64,000 nucleotides of DNA from Streptomyces sp. JB150 (GTDB lineage Bacteria; Actinomycetota; Actinomycetes; Streptomycetales; Streptomycetaceae). A program made the translations under genes and the position numbers. The notes beneath the pieces are model-generated. The model searched no databases. It was not told the DNA's origin and worked only from the letters and a program-made list of their open reading frames with translations. The stretch covers positions 2,208,556 to 2,272,555 of the forward strand of contig NZ_CP049780.1 in NCBI RefSeq assembly GCF_011193355.1, read 5' to 3'. Position 1 is the first letter of the stretch. Each line of letters begins with the position of its first letter. Of this stretch, positions 1 to 9,088 are shown one piece after another.

Positions 1-432
1 CAGCCGGCGGCGGCCCGGCCCGCGGCGCCGCAGCCCATGCCCGTGCCGGTGCCCGAGCCGCTGCCCGTGGCCGAGCGCGCGCCCGAGCCGGTGCCCGTGC
101 CGATGCCCGTGGCCGAGCCGATGCCCTTCTCCGCGCCGGCCGCCGCGCTTCCGGTGTCCCAGCCCTCACCACCGGCCCCGGCACCGGCCCCCGCTCCGGC
201 CCCGTTCCCGTCCCCGGCGTCCTTCCCGGCCCCGGCTCCGGTGGCTCCGGTGGCCCCGATGGGTCCGGTGGCCCCGGTGGGTCCCACGCCGCCCGGCGTG
301 CCCGCGCGCGGCGGCCTCACCGCCGCCCAGGTCCGCGGCACCGACGGCCTGACCCCGGCCCCCGCGACGGGCTGGCCCGCCCCCGGCGGCGTGCCGAACG
401 CGCCCGGGATGGGCCGGGCGGCGGGTCAGTAG
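1..432 (+). CDS. C-terminal part of a Pro/Ala/Val-rich protein (5' end outside window)
   Basis: The reading frame is open from the first base and stops at TAG 430-432, so only the last 143 residues are visible. They are low-complexity: runs of P-V/P-A/P-E dipeptides (for example 'PVPVPEPLPVAE'), then a Gly/Pro/Ala tail ending GMGRAAGQ. No catalytic motif, membrane segment or Cys is visible. Such tails are usually flexible linkers or wall-spanning segments of larger Streptomyces proteins; the identity depends on sequence left of the window. The stop overlaps the convergent GH43 stop by 7 nt. Strongly biased composition can open a frame by chance, so confidence is moderate. Confidence 0.5.
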   Translation, partial: QPAAARPAAPQPMPVPVPEPLPVAERAPEPVPVPMPVAEPMPFSAPAAALPVSQPSPPAPAPAPAPAPFPSPASFPAPAPVAPVAPMGPVAPVGPTPPGVPARGGLTAAQVRGTDGLTPAPATGWPAPGGVPNAPGMGRAAGQ

Positions 433-1394
433 GCGACGGGCCAGCCGCTGCTCCAGTTCAGCAGGTTGATGCCGAGCTTGGGCGTGCCGTTGTCGTTGCC
501 GTCGTAGTAGTGGTAGACGATCAGGTCGCCGTCCACGTCCTTCAGGATCGACTGTCCGCCGGGCCCGATGACGCTGCCGTGCGACTCCAGGACCGGCGTC
601 CCGCCGTTGTTCATGAGGGAGACGCCGTTCTTGTCGACGTACGGCCCGGTGACGGAGGTGGCGCGGCCGACCTTCACCTTGTACGTGGAGCTGGTGCCGG
701 CGCAGCAGGTGTCGTACGAGGCGAAGAGGTAGTAGTAGCCGCCCCGCTTGACGATGAACGGCGCCTCGACGGCCTTGGTGCCGGTCGGCCGCGAGGCCAG
801 GGAGTAGCGGGTGGTGTTGGTCGAGAGCTGCTTCCCGGTGCCGGGGTTGAGTTGGATCATCTTGATCCCGCTCCACCAGCTGCCGAAGGACAGCCACCAC
901 TTGCCGTCGCCGTCGACGAACAGGTTCGGGTCGATGGCGTTGTAGTCGCTCGACGCGTTCGAGGTGTAGACGATGCCCTGGTCGGCCCAGCTGCCCGGCT
1001 GGCCGGTGGTGGAGGTGGCGAGACCGATCGCGGAGGTGTTGGAGCCGAACTTCGAGACGGAGTAGTACATCAGGTACTTCCCGCCCTGGTACGAGATGTC
1101 CGGCGCCCAGGCCTCCGGGACGGAGGAGTAGGCCGGCCACCAGCCGGGCCGCGAGGAGAACGCGTCGGCGCCCGCCCGGAAGGCGGTGCGGTCGGTGGAG
1201 GTCCGGTTCGCGATGCCGCCGCCGGTGGCGTACAGCAGGTACTGGCCCGACGGGGTGCGGATCATCGTCGGGTCGTGCACGACGGTGGCCCCGGTCACGT
1301 GGCCGGGGTTCGGGTACGCCGACGCCGTGGAGGGGACCAGGGCGAGGAGGGCGGCGGCGGGGAGGGCGAGGAGGGTGGCGCGGGTGCGGCTCAT
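426..1394 (-). CDS. secreted GH43 endo-1,5-alpha-L-arabinanase
   Basis: 322 aa. Predicted to cut alpha-1,5-arabinan outside the cell. The first 26 residues form a Sec signal peptide (MSRTR, hydrophobic core, cleavage near STASA-YP). The five-bladed beta-propeller motifs of GH43 follow: 'VVHDPTMIR' (general-base Asp), 'AIDPNLF' (pKa-tuning Asp) and 'VEAPFI' (general-acid Glu); 'SYDTCC' is typical of bacterial arabinanases in this family. ATG 1394 is chosen because it is preceded by GGGAG and begins the signal peptide; a frame extension to 1442 would run through the promoter. The gene is monocistronic, and its promoter carries the same operator as the arabinoside ABC operon near 15.5 kb, which fits one regulon: this enzyme feeds oligosaccharides to that importer. 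Confidence 0.9.
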   Translation of the reverse strand: MSRTRATLLALPAAALLALVPSTASAYPNPGHVTGATVVHDPTMIRTPSGQYLLYATGGGIANRTSTDRTAFRAGADAFSSRPGWWPAYSSVPEAWAPDISYQGGKYLMYYSVSKFGSNTSAIGLATSTTGQPGSWADQGIVYTSNASSDYNAIDPNLFVDGDGKWWLSFGSWWSGIKMIQLNPGTGKQLSTNTTRYSLASRPTGTKAVEAPFIVKRGGYYYLFASYDTCCAGTSSTYKVKVGRATSVTGPYVDKNGVSLMNNGGTPVLESHGSVIGPGGQSILKDVDGDLIVYHYYDGNDNGTPKLGINLLNWSSGWPVAY

Positions 1395-1425
1395 GTGGGG
1401 GTGCTCCCGTTCTGCGGGTCGTATT

Positions 1426-1479
1426 TTCGACATCTCGAACAACGATCGCCACTGCGAACGGGACCGTAGAATCGAACGG
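1426..1479 (-). promoter_or_regulatory. composite operator/promoter of the arabinanase gene
   Basis: Inverted repeat TTCGA-N4-TCGAA (1426-1439, plus-strand reading TTCGACATCTCGAA) is followed 16 nt later by CGAACGG, GACCGTA and TCGAA (1455-1476). The same blocks with nearly identical spacing occur before the ABC operon (15466-15515), and the first two recur before iclR (22611-22644). It lies 32 bp upstream of the start codon, where a repressor would block transcription. The protein that binds is inferred, not shown; the IclR protein at 21818-22591 is the best local candidate. Confidence 0.7.
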
Positions 1480-1514
1480 TTTCGCCGTCAACGGTTCGCA
1501 CACGAACTCGCCCG

Positions 1515-1979
1515 TCACGCACGGAACAAACGCAGCCATCCCGGCAGATCGACCTCCGCGCGCACGGTCTTGCCCGGCGCGCGCTCCAGCACCTCCCAGC
1601 GGTCGGCCAGCGCGTCCACGAGCACGAGGCCCCGCCCCGCCTCGGCGAGCGGGTGCGGCGGCCGTACGTCACCGGGGCCGGGCGGGCGCTGCGGGGTGCG
1701 CGTGTCGGCGACCTCGATCCGCACGCTTCCCGGCACGAGCGCGAGCCGCAGCTCGAAGTCCCGGCCGGGCACACGGCCGTGGGTCACGGCGTTCGCCGCC
1801 AGCTCGGCGACGATCGCCGCGACGGCGTCGGAGGCGTCGGTGCCGTACGGCACGCCCCAGGCGGCGAGTTGGTGCAGCGCGAGGTGACGGGCGAGGCGGG
1901 CACCGCGCGGGGTCGCACTGAGGCGCTGGGTGAACACACGTACGGTAATCGGCCCGTGGGGGGTGGAGGGTGCGGTCAT
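1515..1979 (-). CDS. anti-sigma-factor-like ATP-binding protein (RsbW/HATPase_c_2 family)
   Basis: 154 aa, a single GHKL ATPase domain with no membrane segment. The N-box is 'ELAANAVTHG' (about residues 64-73), followed by 'VADTR' (G1) and 'GRGLVLVDAL' (G2). Streptomyces encode dozens of these small kinases; they bind sigma factors or phosphorylate STAS antagonists, or control developmental regulators. No STAS or sigma gene is adjacent. It is divergent from the HTH/DUF397 pair, an arrangement seen repeatedly around abaA- and whiJ-like loci, so the three may act as one regulatory unit (inference). ATG at 1979. Confidence 0.85.
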   Translation of the reverse strand: MTAPSTPHGPITVRVFTQRLSATPRGARLARHLALHQLAAWGVPYGTDASDAVAAIVAELAANAVTHGRVPGRDFELRLALVPGSVRIEVADTRTPQRPPGPGDVRPPHPLAEAGRGLVLVDALADRWEVLERAPGKTVRAEVDLPGWLRLFRA

Positions 1980-2070
1980 GGGGCCAATGTGGCGGTGCGG
2001 AAGGGCTGTTCACCAGGTGAGGGCCGCGTACGCAGGGGCAGCGTACGCGGTCACGGCCTGGACAGTACCA

Positions 2071-2085
2071 GTCACTGGCCGTGAC
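2071..2085. promoter_or_regulatory. inverted repeat in divergent promoter region
   Basis: GTCAC-N5-GTGAC, a perfect 5-bp-arm dyad, lies between the divergent ATPase gene (start 1979) and the HTH gene (start 2109). It is 24 bp upstream of the HTH start, so autoregulation is plausible. No binding data. Confidence 0.4.
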
Positions 2086-2108
2086 GATATGCGCGGGAGG
2101 TGAGGCCG

Positions 2109-2948
2109 ATGGTGGTCGAGGTCGCGGTGGGGACGGGCGGCGAGCCCGAGTCGTCGGACAGCATGCGGACGTTCGGCGCGATGGTCCAGGCGTTGCGCGA
2201 GCACGCGGGGCTGAGCAGGGAGGAACTTGGCGACCGCGTCGGCTTCTCCAAGCACACTGTCGCGTCCGTCGAGTTGGGCCGACGCATGCCGGACCCGGCG
2301 TTCGTGGAGGGGGCGGAGGAGGCAACCGGAAACACCGGGGTGCTGCGGAGGGCAGCGAAACACCTCGGGCGTCAGCCGGGGTTGGCCGCGTGGTTCCGGC
2401 GGTGGGCACAGATGGAGAGGACGGCCATTTCGCTGAACACCTACGAGTGCCGCATGGTTCCTGGGCTGTTGCAGACGGAAGCGTACGCACGCCAGTTGTT
2501 CGATGATGAGTTGCCGCCGCTGAGCGACGACCAGATCGAAGCGCAGTGGCAGGCGCGCGCGGACCGGCAGCAGCTGTTACGACACCGGCCGAACACCGTG
2601 TTCAGCTTCATCATCGAGGAACACGTCTTCCTGCGCCGAACCGGCGGCGCGAGGGTGACCCACGGGCTCATCGATCACATCCTGGAAGTCGCCTCACTTC
2701 GAAACGTAGAGATCCAGGTCATGCCGCTGGTGCGGCACGACCACGCAGGACTTCACGGCCCTCTGCAACTGCTGGAAACTCCGGACAACACATGGTTCGG
2801 ATACCTCGAAGGACAGCAGAGCGGTCAGCTCATCTCGGACCGGAAAGTGGTCAGCGTGCTGCAAGGGAGGTATGCCAGGATGCGAGCACAGGCTCTCTCC
2901 CCCTCCGACTCCGTGAGCCTGCTGCACCGCATGCGAGGAGACCTATGA
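2109..2948 (+). CDS. XRE-family HTH regulator with DUF5753 domain
   Basis: 279 aa. N-terminal helix-turn-helix about residues 20-75 ('LSREELGDRVGFSKHTVASVELGRRMPD'-type XRE signature) followed by the DUF5753 ligand-like domain ('RTAISLNTYECRMVPGLLQTEAYAR' and 'VMPLVRHDHAGLHGPLQLLE' regions). This is the WhiJ-like architecture. ATG 2109 has GGAGG 8 nt upstream; GTG 2100 is the alternative but would sit on top of that ribosome binding site. The stop overlaps the DUF397 start (ATGA). In known cases the DUF397 partner modulates the HTH protein at its operator. Confidence 0.9.
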   Translation: MVVEVAVGTGGEPESSDSMRTFGAMVQALREHAGLSREELGDRVGFSKHTVASVELGRRMPDPAFVEGAEEATGNTGVLRRAAKHLGRQPGLAAWFRRWAQMERTAISLNTYECRMVPGLLQTEAYARQLFDDELPPLSDDQIEAQWQARADRQQLLRHRPNTVFSFIIEEHVFLRRTGGARVTHGLIDHILEVASLRNVEIQVMPLVRHDHAGLHGPLQLLETPDNTWFGYLEGQQSGQLISDRKVVSVLQGRYARMRAQALSPSDSVSLLHRMRGDL

Positions 2949-3151
2949 GCACCAGCGAGCTGGCCTGGTTCAAGTCGAGCTACAGCAGCAGCGGGTCCGG
3001 CGACTGCGTCGAAGTCGCCCTCACCCCCGCCACCATCCACGTCCGTGACTCCAAGGACAAGGCCGGCCCCCGCCTCGCCCTCTCCCCCGCCGCCTGGGGC
3101 GACTTCCTCGGTGCCGTGGCTTCGCCGGTCTCGGGCGGACAGCGGGCGTAG
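2945..3151 (+). CDS. DUF397 small partner protein
   Basis: 68 aa, typical length. It carries the DUF397 signature: 'WFKSSYSSSGSGDCVEVA' near the N-terminus and 'IHVRDSKD' then 'LALSPAAWGDFLGAV' near the C-terminus. It is translationally coupled to the upstream HTH-DUF5753 gene through an ATGA overlap. Members are small acidic or neutral proteins that antagonise or assist their cognate regulator; some workers liken the pair to a toxin-antitoxin-like module. No membrane segment or enzyme motif. Confidence 0.9.
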   Translation: MSTSELAWFKSSYSSSGSGDCVEVALTPATIHVRDSKDKAGPRLALSPAAWGDFLGAVASPVSGGQRA

Positions 3152-3244
3152 CGCACACAGCCGGGGCGCCGGGCGCAACCGGCGGCTCGGCTCCGGGCGT
3201 CCCCCATACAGTTCGACGGCATCACCGCTACGGGGACGACACGC

Positions 3245-6200
3245 ATGGGTTACACGATTCCGGGCTGGCTCGACGAGGTCCTGGAGTTCATCGGGATCAA
3301 CTTCCCGAACGTGGACGAGGACGACTACCGCGAGATGGCCGAAGCCATGCGGGACTTCGCGGACAAGTTCGAGGGCCACGGCGGCGACGCGCACAAGGCG
3401 TTCTCCCGGATCCTGTCCTCCTCCGAGGGCTGGGCCGTCGACGCCATGGAGAAGCACTGGAATCAGGTCAAGGGCAGCCACCTGGAGAAGCTCCCCGAGC
3501 TCGCCCGGCTGTTCGCGGACGCCTGTGACACCCTCGCCGACATCATCTTCGGGATGAAGCGCAAGGCCGAGATCGAGCTGGGCGTGATGGCCGCCTCGGT
3601 CGGGATCTCGGCCGGTCTCGCCGTGGTCACCGGCGGGCTGTCCGCGCTGATCGGCGCTGCCGAGGTCGCGGCGATGCGCCAGGTGGTCAAGCGGATCATC
3701 GACGAGGCCGTGGAGCGGATCGTCGACGAGGTGCTCGCCAAGCTCACCGAGCCGGTCAACGCCAAACTGGAGGCGATGGTCGAGGACATGGTGCTCGACC
3801 TGGCCGAAGGCGCGTTCTCCATGCCGCCCGCCGACGGCGGTGGCGGTGACCACGGCGGGCACGGCGGCAAGGGCGGGATGCAGCTGGCCTCGGCGGGCGG
3901 CGGTGACAGCGGCGGCGGTCCGCAGAAACGGACCCGGATCGACCACTTCGAGTTCGAGGACGGCGCCGGAAAGGTGTCGAAGCACGGCGGGGAACTGCGC
4001 CTGGCCGCCTCCTCACCGCTGAACCGCGCCCGCACCGCGTTCGGCCGGAGCAAGGGCCGCGACCCCTTCACGGAGGCTTTCGACAGCGTGCTGCACGGCG
4101 CGCTCAAGGGCACCGACAAGGCCATGGACAAGGTCGCCAAGCACATCACGGAGACCGTGCCTGCGCGGGTGAAGGCCGCCTCCCGGCTGCACAAGGGCAA
4201 CGACCGCGGCGTCGGTGACCGGGCCAAGGGGATCGATGTCGGCAAGCACGGCGACGGCAAGGACGGGGACGGCGGGTCCGGTGCGGGCACCCGGCCCAAA
4301 ACCGACGCGGACGCCAAGCGCGACCCGAACCTGCCCGAACGCTCCAGGCAGGCCCGCGCGCTGGCGGACAAGGAGACCTGCGGCGACCCCATCGACATGG
4401 CCACCGGCCAGATGGTCATGGCGCAGACCGACGTCGACCTGCCCGGCGTGCTGCCGCTGACCCTGCGCCGCACGCACCTCACCGGATACACCCACGGCAC
4501 CGCCTTCGGCCCGTCCTGGGCGTCCACGCTCGACGAGCGCCTGGAGCGGGATACACGGACAGGCGGCGTGTGGTGGCGCCGTGAGGACGGCTCCAGCCTC
4601 TACTACCCGCGCACCCCGGACCTCGTCGGTGATCGCGTCGACCCGGTGGCGGGCGAACGCCTGCCGCTGACGTACGTCTCCCAGGGCAGCTCGTACGTCC
4701 TCGTGGTGCAGGACCCGCACACCGGCCTCACCCGCTCCTTCGAGCCGGCCGAAACGATCAGGGACGTCTGGTGGCTGGCCCAGGTCGAGGACCGCAACCA
4801 CAACCACGTCTCGTTCGAACGGGACACGAACGGTCTCCTGACCGGGATCACCCACTCCGGCGGTTACCGGCTGACGCCGGTCTGCGACGCGGACACCGGC
4901 CGGGTCACCTCCGTGCACGCCCTCACCGAGGACGGCCCGTTGCGCCTGCGCGCCTACCGCTACGACGAGGACGGCGACCTGGTGGAGGTCGTCAACGCCG
5001 TCGACGCGGCCACCCGCTACACCTACGACACCGCGCACCGCGTCACCGGCTGGCACGACAGCAACGGCACCACCTTCACGTACACCTACGACGAGCACGG
5101 CCGGGTCACCGCCACGCACGGCAGCGACGGCATCCTGAACTCCCGTATCTCTTACGCGGGGCCGGACCCCGACGGCACGACCACCGTCACCTACACCGAC
5201 TCCCTGGGCCACGCCACCGTCTACCGTGCCAATCCGCTGGGCCAGATCGTCGCCGTCACCGATCCGCTCGGCAACACCACCACCCAGACCTGGGACCTCC
5301 GCGACCGGCTGCTCAGCCGCACCGACCCGACCGGCCACACCGTGGTGCACCGCTACGACGACGCGGGGCGACTCGTCGCCGTGGTGCGTCCCGACGGCAC
5401 CGAGACCACCGCCGAGTACGGCGCGTTCCCTCAGCCGGTCGGCATCCGCACCCCCGACGGCAACGTCACCCGGTACACGTACGACCCCCGTGGCAACCGC
5501 ACGTCGGTCACCACGCCGGCCGGCCACACCACCCGCTTCGGCTATGACGAGGCGGGCCGCCTCACCTCGGTCACCGATCCGCTCGGCAACGTCACCACGA
5601 TCCGCTGCAACCCGGCCGGCCTGCCCCAGGAGATCACCGACCCGCTCGGCGCGGTCACCCGCCAGACCCACGACGCCCTCGGCCGGCCCGTCACCCGTAC
5701 CGACCCCACGGGCGCCACCATCCGCATGGAGTGGACTCCCGAGAACCAGCTGGCCCGGCGCATCCTTCCCGACGGCACCCGGGAGTCGTGGACCTACGAC
5801 GGCGAGGGCAACTGCACCGCCCACACCGATCCGCTGGGCGGCGAGACCCGCTTCGAGTACACCCACTTCGACCTGCTCACCGCACGCACCACCCCGGACG
5901 GCGTGCGCTACGAGTTCACCCACGACACCGAGCTGCGCCTCACCAGGGTCACCAACCCGCAGGGCCTGACCTGGACGTACACGCATGACGCGGCGGGCCG
6001 GCTGATCTCCGAGACCGACTTCGACGGCCGCACGCTCCGCTACCGGCACGACGCCGCGGGCCGCCTGACCGCCCGCACCAACGCCCTGGGCCGGACCACC
6101 GTCTTCGAGCGCAACGCCCTGGGCCAGATCCTCCGCAAGGACGCCGCCGGACGCGTCACGACCTTCGCGTACGACGCGATCGGCCGGCTGGTCGAGGCCA

Positions 6201-7912
6201 CCGGCCCCGACGGCAGCCGGCTGACCATCGAGCGCGACCGGTACGGCCTCATCCGGTCCGAGACCGTCGACGGCCGCACGCTCACGTACACCTACGACGA
6301 ACTGGGGCGCCGCAACGGGCGCATCACACCCACCGGTGCGACGAGCACCTGGTCGTACGACGCGGCGGGCCGCCGCACCAGCCTGGTCGCCTCCGGCCGC
6401 CACGTCGACGTCGCCTTCGACGCCGCCGGCCGCGAACTCACCCGGCGGGTCGGCGACTTCCTCACCCTCGAAAACGCCTACGACCCGCTGGGCCGGCTCG
6501 CCGCCCAGACGGCCATGGCCGCCGACGGCCGCACCCTCCAGCACCGCGCCTACACCTACCGCGCCGACGGCCACCTCGCCGCTCTCGACGACCGGATCAA
6601 CGGCCCGCGCGCCTTCGAGCTCGATCCGGCCGGCCGGGTCACCGCCGTGCGCGCCGAGGGCTGGAGCGAGAGCTACGCCTACGACGAGGCCGGCAACCAG
6701 ACACACGCCGAGTGGCCCGCCGCCCACCCCGGCCAGGAGGCCACCGGGGAGCGCGCCTACACCGGCACCCGCATCACCCGCGCCGGCAACGTCCGCTACG
6801 AACACGACGCGCTGGGCCGCGTCACGCTGCGCCGCAAGACCCGGCTGTCGCGCAAGCCGGACACCTGGCGGTACGAGTGGGACACCGAGGACCGGCTCAC
6901 CCGGGTCACCACCCCGGACGGCACCGTCTGGCGCTACACCTACGACCCCCTCGGCCGCCGCACCGCCAAGCTGCGCCTCGGTGCCGACGGCGAGACGGTC
7001 GTCGAACGCGTCGACTTCACCTGGGACGGCACCAAGCTGTGCGAGCAGACCACCTGGTCGGCCGGCCTGCCGAACCCGGTCACCCTCACGTGGGACCACC
7101 AAGGCCTGCACCCCATCGCGCAGACCGAGCGGATCACCGCGGCGGACGCCCCGCAGGAGGAGATCGACTCCCGCTTCTTCGCCATCGTCACCGACCTCGT
7201 CGGCTCCCCCCGCGAACTGGTCGACGAGCACGGCAACATCGCCTGGCGGACCCGCACCACCCTCTGGGGCACCACGACGTGGAACAGGGACGCCACCGCC
7301 TACACCCCGCTCCGCTTTCCCGGCCAGTACAGCGACCCCGAGACCGGCCTCCACTACAACTGCTACCGCCACTACGACCCGGAGACCGCCCGCTACCTCA
7401 CCGCCGACCCTCTGGGCCTGGCACCGGCGCCCAACCCGGCGGCGTATGTGCACAACCCGCACACGTGGCTGGACCCGCTGGGGCTCGCCGGCTGCGAGAA
7501 GGACACCATCACGGTCTACCGCAAGCAGACCGACCATCCGCTGAGCCAGCGGGTGCACATCGGTGAGAACAACGAGGTGACCATCACGGGGAACGGCAAG
7601 CTCTACCTCAACATGAGCGACGACATCAGCCACACGATCGAATTCCGGGGCGACACCGGGCAGATCGTGTCCTTCGAAGTCCCCAGGGATTACCGGGACG
7701 CGATCCGCGAAGCCGCTCTGCCTCAGGACAAGGACGACCATCCCGATGGTGACGCCTTCACCCGGAAGGAATGGAAAGACCTCCTCAAGGAATATCCGGA
7801 GATCTCGGACCCGACCAAGGGACCCGACCTCTACGGGATTCCCGCGAAACTCCTCGACGGACTCCGGGACGCGATCATCCCCGACTCCGGGCACGTGGTG
7901 CGGGAAGGATAG
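3245..7912 (+). CDS. Rhs/YD-repeat polymorphic toxin with CpnT-like N-terminus
   Basis: 1555 aa. Residues about 15-110 form a helical WXG100/CpnT-like module ('SSSEGWAVDAMEKHW'), suggesting type VII secretion, followed by a hydrophobic stretch (about 115-140) and a Gly/His-rich linker. A DUF6531 start domain ('DPIDMATGQMVMAQTDVDLPG', residue 381 on) leads into about 20 RHS/YD repeats. The Rhs core ends at 'PETGLHYNCYRHYDPETARYLTADPLGL' (about 1364-1392) and 'WLDPLGLAG'. The final about 137 residues are the variable toxin: 'DTITVYRKQTDHPLSQRV' to 'DSGHVVREG'. This tip is unrecognised; the opening 'VYR' and mixed alpha/beta pattern hint at an ADP-ribosyltransferase-like fold, but no active site can be assigned. 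Immunity candidates follow directly. Confidence 0.92.
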   Translation: MGYTIPGWLDEVLEFIGINFPNVDEDDYREMAEAMRDFADKFEGHGGDAHKAFSRILSSSEGWAVDAMEKHWNQVKGSHLEKLPELARLFADACDTLADIIFGMKRKAEIELGVMAASVGISAGLAVVTGGLSALIGAAEVAAMRQVVKRIIDEAVERIVDEVLAKLTEPVNAKLEAMVEDMVLDLAEGAFSMPPADGGGGDHGGHGGKGGMQLASAGGGDSGGGPQKRTRIDHFEFEDGAGKVSKHGGELRLAASSPLNRARTAFGRSKGRDPFTEAFDSVLHGALKGTDKAMDKVAKHITETVPARVKAASRLHKGNDRGVGDRAKGIDVGKHGDGKDGDGGSGAGTRPKTDADAKRDPNLPERSRQARALADKETCGDPIDMATGQMVMAQTDVDLPGVLPLTLRRTHLTGYTHGTAFGPSWASTLDERLERDTRTGGVWWRREDGSSLYYPRTPDLVGDRVDPVAGERLPLTYVSQGSSYVLVVQDPHTGLTRSFEPAETIRDVWWLAQVEDRNHNHVSFERDTNGLLTGITHSGGYRLTPVCDADTGRVTSVHALTEDGPLRLRAYRYDEDGDLVEVVNAVDAATRYTYDTAHRVTGWHDSNGTTFTYTYDEHGRVTATHGSDGILNSRISYAGPDPDGTTTVTYTDSLGHATVYRANPLGQIVAVTDPLGNTTTQTWDLRDRLLSRTDPTGHTVVHRYDDAGRLVAVVRPDGTETTAEYGAFPQPVGIRTPDGNVTRYTYDPRGNRTSVTTPAGHTTRFGYDEAGRLTSVTDPLGNVTTIRCNPAGLPQEITDPLGAVTRQTHDALGRPVTRTDPTGATIRMEWTPENQLARRILPDGTRESWTYDGEGNCTAHTDPLGGETRFEYTHFDLLTARTTPDGVRYEFTHDTELRLTRVTNPQGLTWTYTHDAAGRLISETDFDGRTLRYRHDAAGRLTARTNALGRTTVFERNALGQILRKDAAGRVTTFAYDAIGRLVEATGPDGSRLTIERDRYGLIRSETVDGRTLTYTYDELGRRNGRITPTGATSTWSYDAAGRRTSLVASGRHVDVAFDAAGRELTRRVGDFLTLENAYDPLGRLAAQTAMAADGRTLQHRAYTYRADGHLAALDDRINGPRAFELDPAGRVTAVRAEGWSESYAYDEAGNQTHAEWPAAHPGQEATGERAYTGTRITRAGNVRYEHDALGRVTLRRKTRLSRKPDTWRYEWDTEDRLTRVTTPDGTVWRYTYDPLGRRTAKLRLGADGETVVERVDFTWDGTKLCEQTTWSAGLPNPVTLTWDHQGLHPIAQTERITAADAPQEEIDSRFFAIVTDLVGSPRELVDEHGNIAWRTRTTLWGTTTWNRDATAYTPLRFPGQYSDPETGLHYNCYRHYDPETARYLTADPLGLAPAPNPAAYVHNPHTWLDPLGLAGCEKDTITVYRKQTDHPLSQRVHIGENNEVTITGNGKLYLNMSDDISHTIEFRGDTGQIVSFEVPRDYRDAIREAALPQDKDDHPDGDAFTRKEWKDLLKEYPEISDPTKGPDLYGIPAKLLDGLRDAIIPDSGHVVREG

Positions 7913-7921
7913 GATCGGCGA

Positions 7922-8482
7922 ATGATCCACAGCGAGGAGAGCGTCGCCGCCGAACTGGATCGCGTACGGCAGCGTCCGCCGGCCGAGGCGGCGCCGCCGG
8001 TGCTGGCCGCGTTCACCGTCGAGGTCGCCGTCGGCTCCCCCGAGGAGTACGCCCAGCGGGTACGGCATGTCCTGACGGCCGCGCTGCGGCTGGCTTGCAC
8101 GGCGGAATTCGACGACGAGGACCTGCCGGCGGACGACTTCCCGGACTGGTTCACGACCGTCTCCGCGCGCGACGGCGAGCCGACGGAGACGTTTTCCCAG
8201 GAGGGCCGCACCGCGTACGGAAACGCGAGCGGTGGAAATCCCTGGTCCCTCCAGACCTGGATCTACCGGTTCGACCCCGAGGACGATTCCCGCGGCTGGG
8301 AATTCTGGGACGTGACTGCGGTCGGCCCGTCGCGTGTACGCGTCTGGGTCGACAGTTGGGGGGAATCCTTCTTCGGGTCCCTCGAACTGCTGTGGCTGCT
8401 GTACACGGCCGGTGCGGCCCGCGTCGACGGGCCGGAGATCCACAAGGCGGGCACCTGGTCGTCCGAGGTGTCCGGCGCATGA
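7922..8482 (+). CDS. probable immunity protein for the Rhs toxin
   Basis: 186 aa, start 9 nt after the Rhs stop with a GGA-type ribosome binding site. No signal peptide or membrane segment; acidic overall, with aromatic-rich motifs ('GGNPWSLQTWIYRF', 'SRGWEFWDV', 'VWVDSWGESFFGSLELLWLLYTAGA'). Not assigned to a known family here. Position immediately after the variable toxin tip is the standard place for the cognate antitoxin, so the role is inferred from context. Its stop overlaps the next start (ATGA), giving one operon with the DUF4291 gene. Confidence 0.65.
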   Translation: MIHSEESVAAELDRVRQRPPAEAAPPVLAAFTVEVAVGSPEEYAQRVRHVLTAALRLACTAEFDDEDLPADDFPDWFTTVSARDGEPTETFSQEGRTAYGNASGGNPWSLQTWIYRFDPEDDSRGWEFWDVTAVGPSRVRVWVDSWGESFFGSLELLWLLYTAGAARVDGPEIHKAGTWSSEVSGA

Positions 8483-9084
8483 CCCAGGCAGTACCCGCCC
8501 GTGTCGTGCGCGCGGCCTACACGGACTCCGTGATCACGGTCTATCAGGCCTATCCGCCGGACATCGCCGAACCGGCGTTGCGCGCGGGTACGTTCGTGGC
8601 ACCGTTCAAGCGCGAACGCATGACGTGGATCAAACCCTCGTTCCTGTGGATGATGTACCGCTGCGGCTGGGCCCAGAAGCCCGGCCAGGAACGCGTCCTG
8701 CGGATCGACATCGACCGCGCCGGCTTCGAGTGGGCACTGGCCCACTCCGCGCTCAGCCACTTCCAGCCCGAAGTGCACGCGGACCGGGACGAGTGGCGGG
8801 CGCAGGTCGCCGCCTGTCCGGTGCGCGTGCAGTGGGATCCGGACCGGTCGGTCCATCTGGAGCCGCAGCCGTGGCGGGCCATTCAGGTGGGCCTGTCCGG
8901 TGAGGCCGTGACCCGCTATGTGGACGACTGGATCGTCGGCATGACGGACGTGACCGAACTGGCCCGTTCGGTGCACTCCGCAGTACTGGCCGGGAGGAGC
9001 GAGGACGCCTTGGAACTCCTCCCCGTCGAGCGCCCCTACCCGCTTCCGGAGCCGCTTCGCCGGCGGCTGGGCGCGGACGGCTGA
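8479..9084 (+). CDS. DUF4291 family protein
   Basis: 201 aa. Recognisable by the family's conserved run 'VYQAYPPDIAEPAL', 'FVAPFKRERMTWIKPSFLWMM', 'YRCGWAQKPGQERVL', 'VRVQWDPDRSVHL' and the C-terminal 'DVTELARSVH' and 'LLPVERPYPLPEPL'. Full length for the family. Function is not established. Coupled to the preceding putative immunity gene by ATGA, so it belongs to the Rhs toxin operon; it may be a second immunity factor, a toxin modifier, or an unrelated housekeeping passenger. Confidence 0.9.
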   Translation: MTQAVPARVVRAAYTDSVITVYQAYPPDIAEPALRAGTFVAPFKRERMTWIKPSFLWMMYRCGWAQKPGQERVLRIDIDRAGFEWALAHSALSHFQPEVHADRDEWRAQVAACPVRVQWDPDRSVHLEPQPWRAIQVGLSGEAVTRYVDDWIVGMTDVTELARSVHSAVLAGRSEDALELLPVERPYPLPEPLRRRLGADG

Positions 9085-9088
9085 CGGG

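Noticed and set aside
4013..8443. 1476-residue minus-strand frame opposite the Rhs gene
   Set aside because: Antisense shadow of the repeat-rich Rhs gene; Gly/Val/Arg-biased, no motif, no start context.
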